In this document: one piece after another, positions 31,656-40,036 of the stretch | Layout: each line of letters opens with the position of its first letter | Position numbering within the stretch: position 1 is the first letter of the stretch | Source of the DNA: Elusimicrobiota bacterium | Lineage (GTDB): Bacteria; Elusimicrobiota; Elusimicrobia; UBA1565; UBA9628 | DNA: 45,953 nt | Direction: 5' to 3' | Assembly: GCA_016207665.1 (NCBI GenBank) | Contig: JACQPG010000021.1 | Location: forward strand, 1-45,953 | Translations under genes and position numbers: made by a program | The notes under the pieces: model-generated | Database searches by the model: none | Told to the model about the DNA's origin: nothing | What the model saw: only the letters and a program-made list of their open reading frames with translations

Positions 31656-34600
31656 GAAAACCCCTGTTCGCCCTCATCTCGCCGTTGCTGTTGCCGCTCT
31701 CCGCGGCGGCCGCCTCCTTCGGGGGCAATCCCGCCAACGTGCTCATCCTTCTCGACACCTCCGGCAGCATGAGCGATTTGACCACCAACCCGACGCTGCT
31801 ACCCTACGCCCCGGCTCAGAACTATTCGACCATGACCTCGATCTCCCCTGCCTATTCTTCCGCGACCGTCTATCAAGAAATCGTGGGCACCGGCTATCAA
31901 ATCTTTACCGGCGCCGTCTCGGCCGAGATCCAGGATGGCTTGTCAGCGAATGGTTTTTGGTTTGGAACCATCGACACTTCCTACGCGCGGCTCTTCACTG
32001 GTAATTATCTCAACTATCAGAGCTGCAGCAGCTGCCGGGCCCGGCAGCGAAAGATGGACATCGCCAAGCGGGCCATCAGGAGCATGGTCTCGACCATGCC
32101 CAACACGCGCTTCGGCGTGATGCGATTCATCAATAACGGCTCCGCGACCAACCCGCCGGGCGGAGGCGGCATCGTCTCGGAAATCGGGTCTTCCACCACG
32201 AGCATCGCCATCGCCGTCAATGCGATCAGTCCCTCGGGCTGGACGCCGTTGGGCGAGCAATTGCGCGATGGCGGATCCTATTATCGCGGCCAGTTCGGGA
32301 GTTTCGCCAGCCCCATACAATCCGCCTGCCAGATGAACTCGATCATCGTGGTCTCCGACGGCATGTACAATGGCTTGCTGGACCCGCGGACGGAAGCCAC
32401 TCTCCGGTTCACGCAAGATCATAGCTCCGTCTTCGCGGGCCCGCAGAACATCGTCGTGCACACCGTGGGGTTCTCTCTCAGCCAGACCGAGGCGACACAA
32501 GCTCTCCCGGTCCTCCAGCAAACGGCCGCCAACGGCGGCGGCAATTTCTTCGTGGCCGACGACGCCAATCAGCTCGACCAGGCGCTGGTGTCCTTGCCTC
32601 CCTTTATCGCCGTCAGCAGCCCGGCCAACCTGGCGACGGTCGCCGGCACACTAAACCTCGCGGCCTCGGTGCCCAACAGCTTCTGCATCGCGGGGGTGCA
32701 GTTCAAGGTGGACGGGGTCAACGTCGGCGCGGAGCAGTCGGCCTCGCCCTTCGGGGTCTCCTGGAACAGCCGCTCGGTGCCCAACGGCACGCATGTGATC
32801 ACCGCGGTGGCCCGCGACTCGGCCGGCAACACGGTGAGCTCGCTGCCGCTGACCGTCTTCGTCAACAACGCGCCGCCGCCCATCATCAGCAACGTGAGCG
32901 TGACTCCCGGGATCACGGACGCGAGCATCTCCTGGCTCACCGACCGGCCGGCGGATACCCAAATCCATTACGGCCTGAGCTCGGTCTATACCTCCACGAC
33001 CCCGCTCAACGCGACCCTGGCCACCAGCCATAATGTCTCGCTGACCGGCTTGACCCCGGGCACGGTGTATCACTTCGAGGCCCTGTCGCGCGACGCGGGC
33101 GGCAATCTGGCCGTGCTGGGCGACCTGACCTTCGCCACCGAGCCGAGCATCGACGCGGGACCCCTGGATCATTTCCGGATCAGCTTCGCCAACGGCGGCG
33201 CGCAAAGCGGCCCGGGCGTGCGAACCGGGACCTTGCCTTACGCGCTCTTCACAGGCGAGTGCTTCTCGACCACCATCGAGGCCGTGGATTCGCTGGGCAG
33301 GCATTCCAATTTCACCGGCCCGGTCACGCTGGCTCAATACATCATCGACAACACCGGGCTTGAAGTCTCCCTGGCCGAGGGAATCTCGCTTCGCAACAGC
33401 TTCCAGCTCGGGATATCCTCCATGGAATTGTCCATGGTCAACGGCTTCGTCTTCCTCGGCTCGGAGACAGACCCGACCAAGCAGCTCTGCTTCTACCGCG
33501 CCACGCGAGCGCCGGGCGACGCCAAGACCCCCGGGGCCCTGGGCGACCTGCAGATCAAGGTGATCAAGACCAATGAGCCGGCGATCAACGGGTTGAGCTC
33601 GAGCTATGTGGGTTGGAACTCCTCGCCCTCGAGGCTGGCGCTGCTGCTGCCCAACCAGACCCTGGCTCCCGCCACTCCCACGGGCATATCCACCACCAGC
33701 GTGCTGCTCGAGCAAAGGCAAGGCCGCCCGTTCGAGGCCCGCGCCTATCTCACCGACCAATTCTTCAACCCCGTGCTGGCGGCCAGCGACATGCTGCGCT
33801 TCTCCTCCTCGCGCTCGACCTCCACCAGCTTCAATCCGCCCGAAGGGACGCTGTCCGGCGGGGTCCTGTCGTCGATCGTGACGGTCAACACTTGCGGAGT
33901 CCCGGTCACCCTGCGAGTCGAGGACAGCAGCTCCCCGGTGATACAGGCCGGAGAAGCCACGCTCTCCCTGCAGAGCTGCTCGGCCGCGCCTCCCTCGCCG
34001 GTCGAAAAGGGCTTCTTCGAGCTCTCGGTGCCGGGCATCGTGCAGGCCGGCTCCTCCTTCGCCATGTCGGTGCGGGTCAAGAACACCAACATTCCCGCCG
34101 GCACCGGCGATGTGTTCTATAACGCCACCTTGGCGCCCTTGATCCCGATCGACATCACTCATTTCAGCGTCACGGGAAGGCCCCTGGGCGTGCCGCGCGT
34201 GGAATTCGCGGTGCCCGACGGCAATACCGGCGATTTCACCTTCAACATCTCCAATCAATCCTACGCGAAGGCGGAGACCATCTGGATACAGATCGTGGGA
34301 GCGGGCAGCCCCGAGGAGCTGGCCGGGACCAGCGCGATCGCCGGGCCGATACAGGTGATCCCCGGCGCCGCCAGCCGCATGAGCACGGCTTTCGACAAGC
34401 CCAGCGCCGGCGCGGGCGAGATACTGAGCCTTCGCGCCGCCATCACCGACGAGTTCGGCAACGGCATCCCCAACGCCGTGGTGGCCGCTCGCGTGGACGC
34501 CGGGTCGGGACGGCTTTCCTCGGCGGGCACCGCCGTCTCGCAGCATCAGATACGGACGGACGCCAACGGGACGGCGGTATTCACCTTCATCAGCGGCATG

Positions 34601-34996
34601 GCCTCGGAGATCAATAAGGTCTCGGTCTGGACGCCGGAGACTCCGACCTTGCCGACGGCCGAGGTCCTATTGTCGGTATCCTTGCTCGGGGACAAGATCG
34701 TGGCGGCCTATCCCAACCCGACCAACATCTCGCAGAGGCCGGTGACCTTCGAATACCGCCTGGAGCGCGACGGCAACGTGACCTTGTTCATCACCGACCT
34801 CTTCGGCCGCGAGGTCTGGAGGCAGAGCCAGGCGGCCGGAGCGCAAGGCGGCGCCCAGGGCTTCAACAAGATCTCATGGGACGGGAGGAACGGCCTCGGG
34901 CGCACCGTGGCCGTGGGAGTGTACATCCTTCATATGGAAATGGAAGCCAACGGCCAGACTACCCGAGCCAAGACCAAGTTCGGGGTGCTTAAGTGA
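31652..34996 (+). CDS. Large surface protein: vWA domain, Ig/Fn3-like modules, FlgD/T9SS-like C-terminus
   Basis: 1114 residues. After a signal peptide comes a von Willebrand A domain (about residues 25-315) with the metal-binding motif LLDTSGSMSDL and PilY1-like features (RKMDIAKRAIRSMVSTMPNT). Next are a Big-like segment (NSFCIAGVQFKVDGVNVG), a fibronectin-III-like domain (DTQIHYGLSSVYTSTTPLNA) and an invasin/Big_1-like domain (about 900-1010). The last 90 residues, YPNPTNISQRPVTFEYRLER to GVYILHMEMEANG, resemble FlgD-type and T9SS type-A C-terminal domains. It is probably a surface adhesin or matrix protein. ATG 31652 overlaps the previous stop (ATGA). Confidence 0.82.
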   Translation: MRKPLFALISPLLLPLSAAAASFGGNPANVLILLDTSGSMSDLTTNPTLLPYAPAQNYSTMTSISPAYSSATVYQEIVGTGYQIFTGAVSAEIQDGLSANGFWFGTIDTSYARLFTGNYLNYQSCSSCRARQRKMDIAKRAIRSMVSTMPNTRFGVMRFINNGSATNPPGGGGIVSEIGSSTTSIAIAVNAISPSGWTPLGEQLRDGGSYYRGQFGSFASPIQSACQMNSIIVVSDGMYNGLLDPRTEATLRFTQDHSSVFAGPQNIVVHTVGFSLSQTEATQALPVLQQTAANGGGNFFVADDANQLDQALVSLPPFIAVSSPANLATVAGTLNLAASVPNSFCIAGVQFKVDGVNVGAEQSASPFGVSWNSRSVPNGTHVITAVARDSAGNTVSSLPLTVFVNNAPPPIISNVSVTPGITDASISWLTDRPADTQIHYGLSSVYTSTTPLNATLATSHNVSLTGLTPGTVYHFEALSRDAGGNLAVLGDLTFATEPSIDAGPLDHFRISFANGGAQSGPGVRTGTLPYALFTGECFSTTIEAVDSLGRHSNFTGPVTLAQYIIDNTGLEVSLAEGISLRNSFQLGISSMELSMVNGFVFLGSETDPTKQLCFYRATRAPGDAKTPGALGDLQIKVIKTNEPAINGLSSSYVGWNSSPSRLALLLPNQTLAPATPTGISTTSVLLEQRQGRPFEARAYLTDQFFNPVLAASDMLRFSSSRSTSTSFNPPEGTLSGGVLSSIVTVNTCGVPVTLRVEDSSSPVIQAGEATLSLQSCSAAPPSPVEKGFFELSVPGIVQAGSSFAMSVRVKNTNIPAGTGDVFYNATLAPLIPIDITHFSVTGRPLGVPRVEFAVPDGNTGDFTFNISNQSYAKAETIWIQIVGAGSPEELAGTSAIAGPIQVIPGAASRMSTAFDKPSAGAGEILSLRAAITDEFGNGIPNAVVAARVDAGSGRLSSAGTAVSQHQIRTDANGTAVFTFISGMASEINKVSVWTPETPTLPTAEVLLSVSLLGDKIVAAYPNPTNISQRPVTFEYRLERDGNVTLFITDLFGREVWRQSQAAGAQGGAQGFNKISWDGRNGLGRTVAVGVYILHMEMEANGQTTRAKTKFGVLK

Positions 34997-36279
34997 CGAT
35001 GAGCGGCAGCGAATCGCACTGGCGCCGATATAAGAAAATGCTTTCGGCGCCATGTGGGCTAGCGCTTGCGCTGGCGCTCTCCTGCTCGGTCCACGCGGCC
35101 CAGGAAGCGGGCGTCCCGGGCTCCTATCTGGATTTCGCGGGCGGTCCGCGAGTGATCGGCATGAGCCGGGCTTACGTGGGCCTGGCCGAGGGCACCGACG
35201 CGGTGGCCTGGAACCCGGCGGGCCTGGGTCTCCTGCGGCCGAACATGCTCAGCCTCTCCCATACCCAGACGGCTGAAGGAGCGTATTTCGAGAACCTGAG
35301 CTACGCCCAACCCATCTATCGCATGGGAGCGGTGGGCGTAAGCTATGTGCGGCTGGACTCGGGCTCCATCCCTCAGACCGACGAGTTCAACCGGCCGGTG
35401 GGCAAGTTCCGCGACGTGCAGCAGACCGTGATGGCCGCCTACGGCCTGCGTCCGTTCAGCCCGGTCTCGATCGGCGGCACCTTCAAGTATTCCCAGCAAA
35501 GCTTGGCCGGAAACAGCGCCAGCGGCTGGGGGATGGACATAGGCGTGCTGGGCATGCTGCGCCGCGGCACGAGCCTCGGCATCAAGGTCAAGAACGCGGT
35601 GGCCCCCGCGCTCAAATTCGACACAGCCACCGATCAATTTCCCCGCGCCGCCATATTCGGCTTGGCCCAGCGGCTTTGGCGCGAGCGCCTGGCCGTCACC
35701 CTTGACGCCGAGCGCGGCCTCGGCCCGGGCGCCGGCGAGATGCAATGGCGGATGGGCGTGGAAGGGACGCTGTTCCAGATAGCCAAGCTGCGCGGCGGCT
35801 TCGACTTCCGCGCCAGGGAGTTCAGCGTCGGCCTCGGCTATCAATTCGGCCGGCAAAGCCTCGACTATGTCAACTCCACCTCCCGCCAGGCCTCGGCCTC
35901 CGGCCACCATTTCGGCCTCAGCCTGGCCTTCGGCGGCTATCCCGTGACCGTCAGGGCCGAGCCCGAGCAATTCTCGCCCGTGGGGCTGCAGAAGAACACC
36001 AAGATGATCATCCAGGTCAACCATTCCAAGCGCATCTATTCCTGGGAGCTGCAGATACGCGATCAAAACCGCGACTTGATCAAGTCGGTGCGCGGCAGCG
36101 GCAATCCCCCTCCCCATCTCGAGTGGGACGGCACGCGCCAAGACGGCATGCTCGCGGTGGCCGGCTCCTATACTTATGTGCTGACGCTGGTCGACGAAGA
36201 CGGGCGCAAGGAGCACACGCCCCCTCAAATAGTGCGCGTGACCTACGGCGCTCCCGTGGAGCTCTTGTCGGTGCAATGA
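34993..36279 (+). CDS. PorV/UPF0164-like outer-membrane protein with FlgD-like tail
   Basis: 428 residues. After a signal peptide (LALALALSCSVHAAQEAG) comes the hallmark of PorV/PorQ-type barrels, GGPRVIGMSRAYVGLAEGTD then AVAWNPAGLGLL, followed by alternating beta-strand sequence to about residue 315. The last 100 residues form a FlgD-like Ig module (LEWDGTRQDGMLAVAGSYTY). In Bacteroidota PorV is the shuttle protein of type IX secretion. Here it sits beside a protein with a T9SS-like C-terminal domain. GTG 34993 overlaps the previous stop (GTGA); ATG 34999 is an alternative start. Confidence 0.8.
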   Translation: MTMSGSESHWRRYKKMLSAPCGLALALALSCSVHAAQEAGVPGSYLDFAGGPRVIGMSRAYVGLAEGTDAVAWNPAGLGLLRPNMLSLSHTQTAEGAYFENLSYAQPIYRMGAVGVSYVRLDSGSIPQTDEFNRPVGKFRDVQQTVMAAYGLRPFSPVSIGGTFKYSQQSLAGNSASGWGMDIGVLGMLRRGTSLGIKVKNAVAPALKFDTATDQFPRAAIFGLAQRLWRERLAVTLDAERGLGPGAGEMQWRMGVEGTLFQIAKLRGGFDFRAREFSVGLGYQFGRQSLDYVNSTSRQASASGHHFGLSLAFGGYPVTVRAEPEQFSPVGLQKNTKMIIQVNHSKRIYSWELQIRDQNRDLIKSVRGSGNPPPHLEWDGTRQDGMLAVAGSYTYVLTLVDEDGRKEHTPPQIVRVTYGAPVELLSVQ

Positions 36280-36290
36280 TCGGAGGTACC

Positions 36291-36737
36291 ATGGCTCTGA
36301 GACGAAGAATATTCTGGATATTGCCCGATCTCCAAGCCGGCCTTCTCAAACAATGGTGCTTGCTGGTGCTGCTCACCACCTTGCTGACCCAGGGCATCGC
36401 CCTGGGCTTGGTCTGGCTGCAGGACTGGCGCCTGGAGGGCGAATATCTCTTCGTCAGCCATCAGGACGCCGCCCAGCCCGTGATCATGGCGCCGACCAAC
36501 GTGGGCGTGATGGAGATCGTGCTGCCGGCCCTGGTCATAGCCCTGGCCCTGAATCTGGCGATATCCTTGTTCGCGGGGCTTTATTACTCCCATCGCCTGG
36601 CCGGACCCATCTATCGCATCCGCAGAGCCCTCCAGGAAGCCCAAGAAGGCAAGCCGGTGCCCCCCATAGTCCTGCGCAAGAACGACCAGTTCAAGGACCT
36701 GGCCGAGGACATCAACCGGCTGCTGGCCGGCCGTTAG
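36291..36737 (+). CDS. Short membrane protein with a HAMP-like domain
   Basis: 148 residues. Two membrane helices (about residues 20-44 and 74-97) flank a short periplasmic loop. The cytoplasmic end, HRLAGPIYRIRRALQEAQEG then VLRKNDQFKDLAEDINRLLA, is HAMP-like. No kinase, cyclase or methyl-accepting output domain follows, so it is a stand-alone HAMP protein that may relay envelope state to another partner. GGAGG at 36282-36286 sits five bases before the ATG. It is the last gene of the operon, 11 bp after the PorV-like gene. Confidence 0.8.
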   Translation: MALRRRIFWILPDLQAGLLKQWCLLVLLTTLLTQGIALGLVWLQDWRLEGEYLFVSHQDAAQPVIMAPTNVGVMEIVLPALVIALALNLAISLFAGLYYSHRLAGPIYRIRRALQEAQEGKPVPPIVLRKNDQFKDLAEDINRLLAGR

Positions 36738-37055
36738 ATTCTAAGCGTCGGCCAAAGGGGTGATTCTGGCCGCGGAGTCAGAGCACGCTTCTTCGGGTCG
36801 GGTATCAGGTCTAGCTCTTCCATGATGATCTGGCCGATCAGCGGCTCGCAGCCCGGCGGGCCGACCAGGCAATCCGTTGGTTTGCAACCCCAGTTTTTCG
36901 ACGATGTCTAGAGGCAGGAGAAGCATCACCGCCCCGGTGTCGACGACCGCCTCGATCTCGAGAATGCGTACGCGCTTCTCATCGATTTGACCGGCCCTGG
37001 AAAGAACCTTGTCATCGTGATTCTCCAGCAAGACTCTTGATTTGATCTCGCCCAT
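36734..37055 (-). pseudogene. Decayed retropepsin-like (clan AA) aspartic protease
   Basis: The frame starting at ATG 37055 reads MGEIKSRVLLEN and later EIEAVVDTGAVMLLLPLDIV, with the Asp-Thr-Gly active site of one-domain retropepsin-like proteases. After EKLGLQ (near 36880) the sense continues in another frame, TDCLVGPPGCEPLIGQ and IPDPKKRALTPRPES, ending at TAA 36734-36736. The central strands of the fold, about 35-40 residues, are missing. An internal deletion that is not a multiple of three therefore destroyed the gene. Its remnant overlaps the end of the HAMP-protein gene. Confidence 0.7.
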
Positions 37056-37116
37056 GCCTGGATTGCGAGCGAGGGGGCCTAAAAGTTCCATGGTTCTCTA
37101 TCGACGTCGGTTCTAG

Positions 37117-37122
37117 TATAAT
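37117..37122 (+). promoter_or_regulatory. Predicted -10 of sugar cluster 2
   Basis: A perfect TATAAT lies 36 bases before the rfbF ATG, within an AT-rich patch between divergent genes. No good -35 is visible at the expected distance (TTCTCT at 37094-37099 is weak). Confidence 0.4.
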
Positions 37123-37158
37123 TAATCGTCACCTGATGCTCAATCATTCCCCCATCGC

Positions 37159-37929
37159 ATGAAAGCCGTGATACTGGCCGGCGGCAAAGGCTCGCGCTTG
37201 AGCGAGGAGACCGCGGAACGGCCCAAGCCCTTGGTCGAGATCGGCGGCCTGCCGATACTCTGGCACATCATGAAGATCTACTCCGCCCACGGCGTGAAGG
37301 ACTTCATCGTCTGCCTGGGCTACAAGGGCTACATGATCAAGGAATATTTCGCCAATTATTACCTGCACAGGACCGACGTCACCTTCGATCTCAAGCGCAA
37401 CAAGATGACGGCGCACGACAACTCCTCGGAGCCCTGGAGCGTGACCCTGGTGGACACCGGGCTTGAAACCTTGACCGGAGGCCGGCTGCGCCGGGTCCGC
37501 CGCTATCTCGACAAGGGGCCGTTTTTCTTCACCTATGGCGACGGCCTGGCGGACGTCGACATACAGGCCCTGCTCAAGTTCCACAAGAAAAGCCGCGCCT
37601 TGGCCACCGTCACGGCCGTGCAGGCGCCCGGACGCTTCGGCTCGCTGGTGCTGGAAGGAGAGCGAGCCTCGTTCTTCCATGAGAAGCCGGCCGGCGACGG
37701 CGCCTGGATCAACGGCGGCTTTTTCGTGTTGGAGCCCGAGGCCATCGACTACGTCGAGGGCGACGCGATCTCCTGGGAGCGCGAGCCCCTGGAGCGTCTG
37801 GCTCGAGACCGCAAGCTAGCCGCCTATCGCCACCACGGCTTTTGGCAGCCCATGGATACCTTGCGCGACAAGCTGGCGCTCGAGCAGCTCTGGGAAGACG
37901 GCCCGGCGCCCTGGAAGGTATGGAAGTAG
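37159..37929 (+). CDS. rfbF: Glucose-1-phosphate cytidylyltransferase
   Basis: 256 residues. Makes CDP-glucose from CTP and glucose-1-phosphate in the cytoplasm, the first step to CDP-linked dideoxysugars. The nucleotidyltransferase signature is [20 protein letters not shown] then [34 protein letters not shown] carries the metal-binding Asp residues, and [20 protein letters not shown] is typical of the cytidylyl subtype. Length is normal. It overlaps the next gene, the CDP-glucose dehydratase, by 10 bp, which confirms the pathway. Confidence 0.96.
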   Translation: MKAVILAGGKGSRLSEETAERPKPLVEIGGLPILWHIMKIYSAHGVKDFIVCLGYKGYMIKEYFANYYLHRTDVTFDLKRNKMTAHDNSSEPWSVTLVDTGLETLTGGRLRRVRRYLDKGPFFFTYGDGLADVDIQALLKFHKKSRALATVTAVQAPGRFGSLVLEGERASFFHEKPAGDGAWINGGFFVLEPEAIDYVEGDAISWEREPLERLARDRKLAAYRHHGFWQPMDTLRDKLALEQLWEDGPAPWKVWK

Positions 37930-38999
37930 GCGGCCGTCTCCAAGAGTTTTATCGAGGAAAAAGAATTCTTGTCACGGGGCTAAGCGGGTTCAAGGGCGCC
38001 TGGCTCGGCCTGTGGCTGCATGATCTGGGCGCCGAGGTATCCGGTCTCTCGCTCAAGCCCGAGGGCAAGCTCAACCTTTATCGCCAGCTCGGGCTCGACG
38101 GCCTCGTCGACTCCCGTTACGGCGATATCCGCGACCTTAAGACCATCCGGAAGGCGCTGGCCAAGGCCAAGCCGCAGATCGTCTTCCATCTGGCCGCCCA
38201 ATCCCTGGTGCGCCGCTCCTATCAGGATCCCGTCGGCACTTTCGAGACAAACGCGCTGGGTACCGCCCATGTGCTGGAGGCCTGCCGTCATGCCCGCTCG
38301 GTCAAGGTGATACAGGTCATCACCTCGGACAAATGCTACGAGAACAACGATTCCGGCGTCCCATTCCGCGAGAGCGACCGGCTGGGCGGGCATGATCCCT
38401 ACAGCGCGAGCAAGGCCTGCGCCGAGCTGGCGGTCTCCTCCTATCGCGACTCCTTTTTCGCGGATGGCATTTCATTGAGCTCGGCGAGAGCCGGAAACGT
38501 GATCGGCGGCGGGGATTGGGCGGAGCATCGGATCATCCCGGATTGCGCCCGGGCCCTTTCCAAGGGCAAGGCGGTGATAGTCCGCCACCCGGAATCGACC
38601 CGCCCCTGGCAGCATGTGCTCGAACCGTTGTCCGGCTATCTGCTGCTGGCGGCCCGGCAGTGGGAAGAGCCTGGAAAGTTCGGCTCCGCCTGGAATTTCG
38701 GGCCCGAACCCGGGGACGTGGCGCCCGTGCGCGAGGTGGTGGAGCGCTTCTTCAAGGCCTGGGGAAGCGGACGCTGGGCCCAGGCCGCCGCCAACGGCGG
38801 GCGCGAGGCCACGGCCCTGCGCCTGGATTCCAGCAAGGCGAAGGCGCTGCTGGGCTGGAAGCCGGTCTATTCCATCGATGAGGCCGTCGCGCAAACCGCG
38901 GCTTGGTACAAGGCCTGGGCTTCGGATCAAAAATTCTCCGCCGCCTGCTTTTGCCGCGATCAAATCCGGCGCTACGCAAACTGTACCCGGGTACAGTGA
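37920..38999 (+). CDS. rfbG: CDP-glucose 4,6-dehydratase
   Basis: A 359-residue extended SDR enzyme that converts CDP-glucose to CDP-4-keto-6-deoxyglucose. The NAD-binding motif is [40 protein letters not shown] and [11 protein letters not shown] are diagnostic for the CDP-glucose enzyme, and the catalytic Tyr/Lys pair is in [13 protein letters not shown] 37920 lies inside rfbF. The C-terminus departs from the family: after QIRRYAN the last residues CTRVQ and the stop codon are encoded by the 18-bp palindrome at 38980-38997, as though an element had landed there. Confidence 0.95.
   Translation: MEVGGRLQEFYRGKRILVTGLSGFKGAWLGLWLHDLGAEVSGLSLKPEGKLNLYRQLGLDGLVDSRYGDIRDLKTIRKALAKAKPQIVFHLAAQSLVRRSYQDPVGTFETNALGTAHVLEACRHARSVKVIQVITSDKCYENNDSGVPFRESDRLGGHDPYSASKACAELAVSSYRDSFFADGISLSSARAGNVIGGGDWAEHRIIPDCARALSKGKAVIVRHPESTRPWQHVLEPLSGYLLLAARQWEEPGKFGSAWNFGPEPGDVAPVREVVERFFKAWGSGRWAQAAANGGREATALRLDSSKAKALLGWKPVYSIDEAVAQTAAWYKAWASDQKFSAACFCRDQIRRYANCTRVQ
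38980..38997. repeat. 18-bp perfect palindrome, second copy
   Basis: ACTGTACCCGGGTACAGT is identical to the core of the palindrome at 4267-4294 and is centred between 38988 and 38989. The flanks do not extend the pairing. It encodes the C-terminal tail of the CDP-glucose dehydratase; the last base is the T of its TGA stop. The kpsF -10 box follows 35 bp later. Confidence 0.85.
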
Positions 39000-39031
39000 C
39001 TCCGTCCCGAACATTCCCGTCTCAAAAGTTC

Positions 39032-39037
39032 TATAAT
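39032..39037 (+). promoter_or_regulatory. Predicted kpsF -10 element
   Basis: TATAAT lies nine bases before ATG 39047 with no Shine-Dalgarno sequence between, so a transcript from it would be essentially leaderless. No clear -35 is visible. Confidence 0.45.
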
Positions 39038-39046
39038 TTATCTCCC

Positions 39047-40036
39047 ATGCCAGCCATCAAGAACAAGGTCGATATCGAGGAAGAGATACGCAAAGTCATC
39101 CAGGTCGAGATGGCGGCCTTGCAGCGCGCTTGCGCTTCCGTCAACGGCGCCTATACCCGGGCCGTGGAGGCCATGTTCCGCTGCCGGGGCAAGATCATCG
39201 TCACCGGCATGGGCAAGTCCGGCTTGATCGCCCAGAAGATCGCTGCGACCTTGGCTTCCACCGGCAGCCCGGCGCTCTACCTTCATCCGGCCGACGCCAT
39301 GCACGGCGACCTGGGAACCCTGCAGAAGCAGGACGTGGTGCTGGCCTTCGGAAAGTCCGGCGAATCCGAGGAAGTGAACGTGCTCTTGCCGGCCATCAAG
39401 AAGATAGGCGCCAAATTGATCGCCGTGGTGACCCAGGCGGAATCGACCTTGGCCCAAGCCGCGGATCTCTGCGTGGTGCTTCCGATCGACAAAGAGGCCT
39501 GCCCGCTCAACCTGGCCCCCACCTCGAGCACCACGGCCGCCTTGGCCGTAGGCGACGCCTTCTCCGTGGCGCTCATGAAGATGCGCGCCTTCAAGCCCTC
39601 CCATTTCGCCTTGCTCCATCCCGGCGGCAGCCTAGGCAAGCGCCTGACCCTGACCGTCGAGAATCTGATGAAAAAGGGTTCCGAGAACCCCACCGTAACC
39701 TTGGATCAGAACCTCTCCCAAATGCTCGTCGAGATGACGCGCACCCATTGCGGGGCGGCGAGCGTAGTCGACAAAAGGGGCCGTCTGGTGGGCCTGGTCA
39801 CGGATTACGACATACGCAAGGCGCTCGAGAGGCACGGGCGCAACTGGGTGGACCTGTCCATTTCCCAGATCATGAACCCCAGGCCCACGACGGTGTACTC
39901 GGATCAGCTGGCCTACGAGGCCTCGACGCTCATGGGCGGCAAGAAACCCTTCAACGTGCTGCCCGTGCTCGATCGCAGGACCAAGAAGGCGATCGGCATG
40001 ATCCGGCTCCATGACATCCGCTCGCGCGGTCTCTAA
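39047..40036 (+). CDS. kdsD: Arabinose-5-phosphate isomerase, KpsF/KdsD/GutQ family
   Basis: 329 residues. Interconverts ribulose-5-phosphate and arabinose-5-phosphate, the entry to Kdo for lipopolysaccharide. The SIS domain has GKIIVTGMGKSGLIAQKIAA, LHPADAMHGDLG, LAFGKSGESEEV and LAPTSSTTAALAVGDAFSVA. Two CBS domains follow (about residues 200-329, ending RTKKAIGMIRLHDIRSRGL). Length matches the family. The start is the ATG nine bases after a TATAAT box. Its 3' end overlaps the next gene by 26 bp. KpsF and GutQ are equally fitting names. Confidence 0.94.
   Translation: MPAIKNKVDIEEEIRKVIQVEMAALQRACASVNGAYTRAVEAMFRCRGKIIVTGMGKSGLIAQKIAATLASTGSPALYLHPADAMHGDLGTLQKQDVVLAFGKSGESEEVNVLLPAIKKIGAKLIAVVTQAESTLAQAADLCVVLPIDKEACPLNLAPTSSTTAALAVGDAFSVALMKMRAFKPSHFALLHPGGSLGKRLTLTVENLMKKGSENPTVTLDQNLSQMLVEMTRTHCGAASVVDKRGRLVGLVTDYDIRKALERHGRNWVDLSISQIMNPRPTTVYSDQLAYEASTLMGGKKPFNVLPVLDRRTKKAIGMIRLHDIRSRGL

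Noticed and set aside
32651-34546. 631-residue open frame antisense to the vWA gene
   Set aside because: Composition is dominated by Gly/Arg/Ala/His as expected for an antisense reading of a GC-rich gene; no domains seen.
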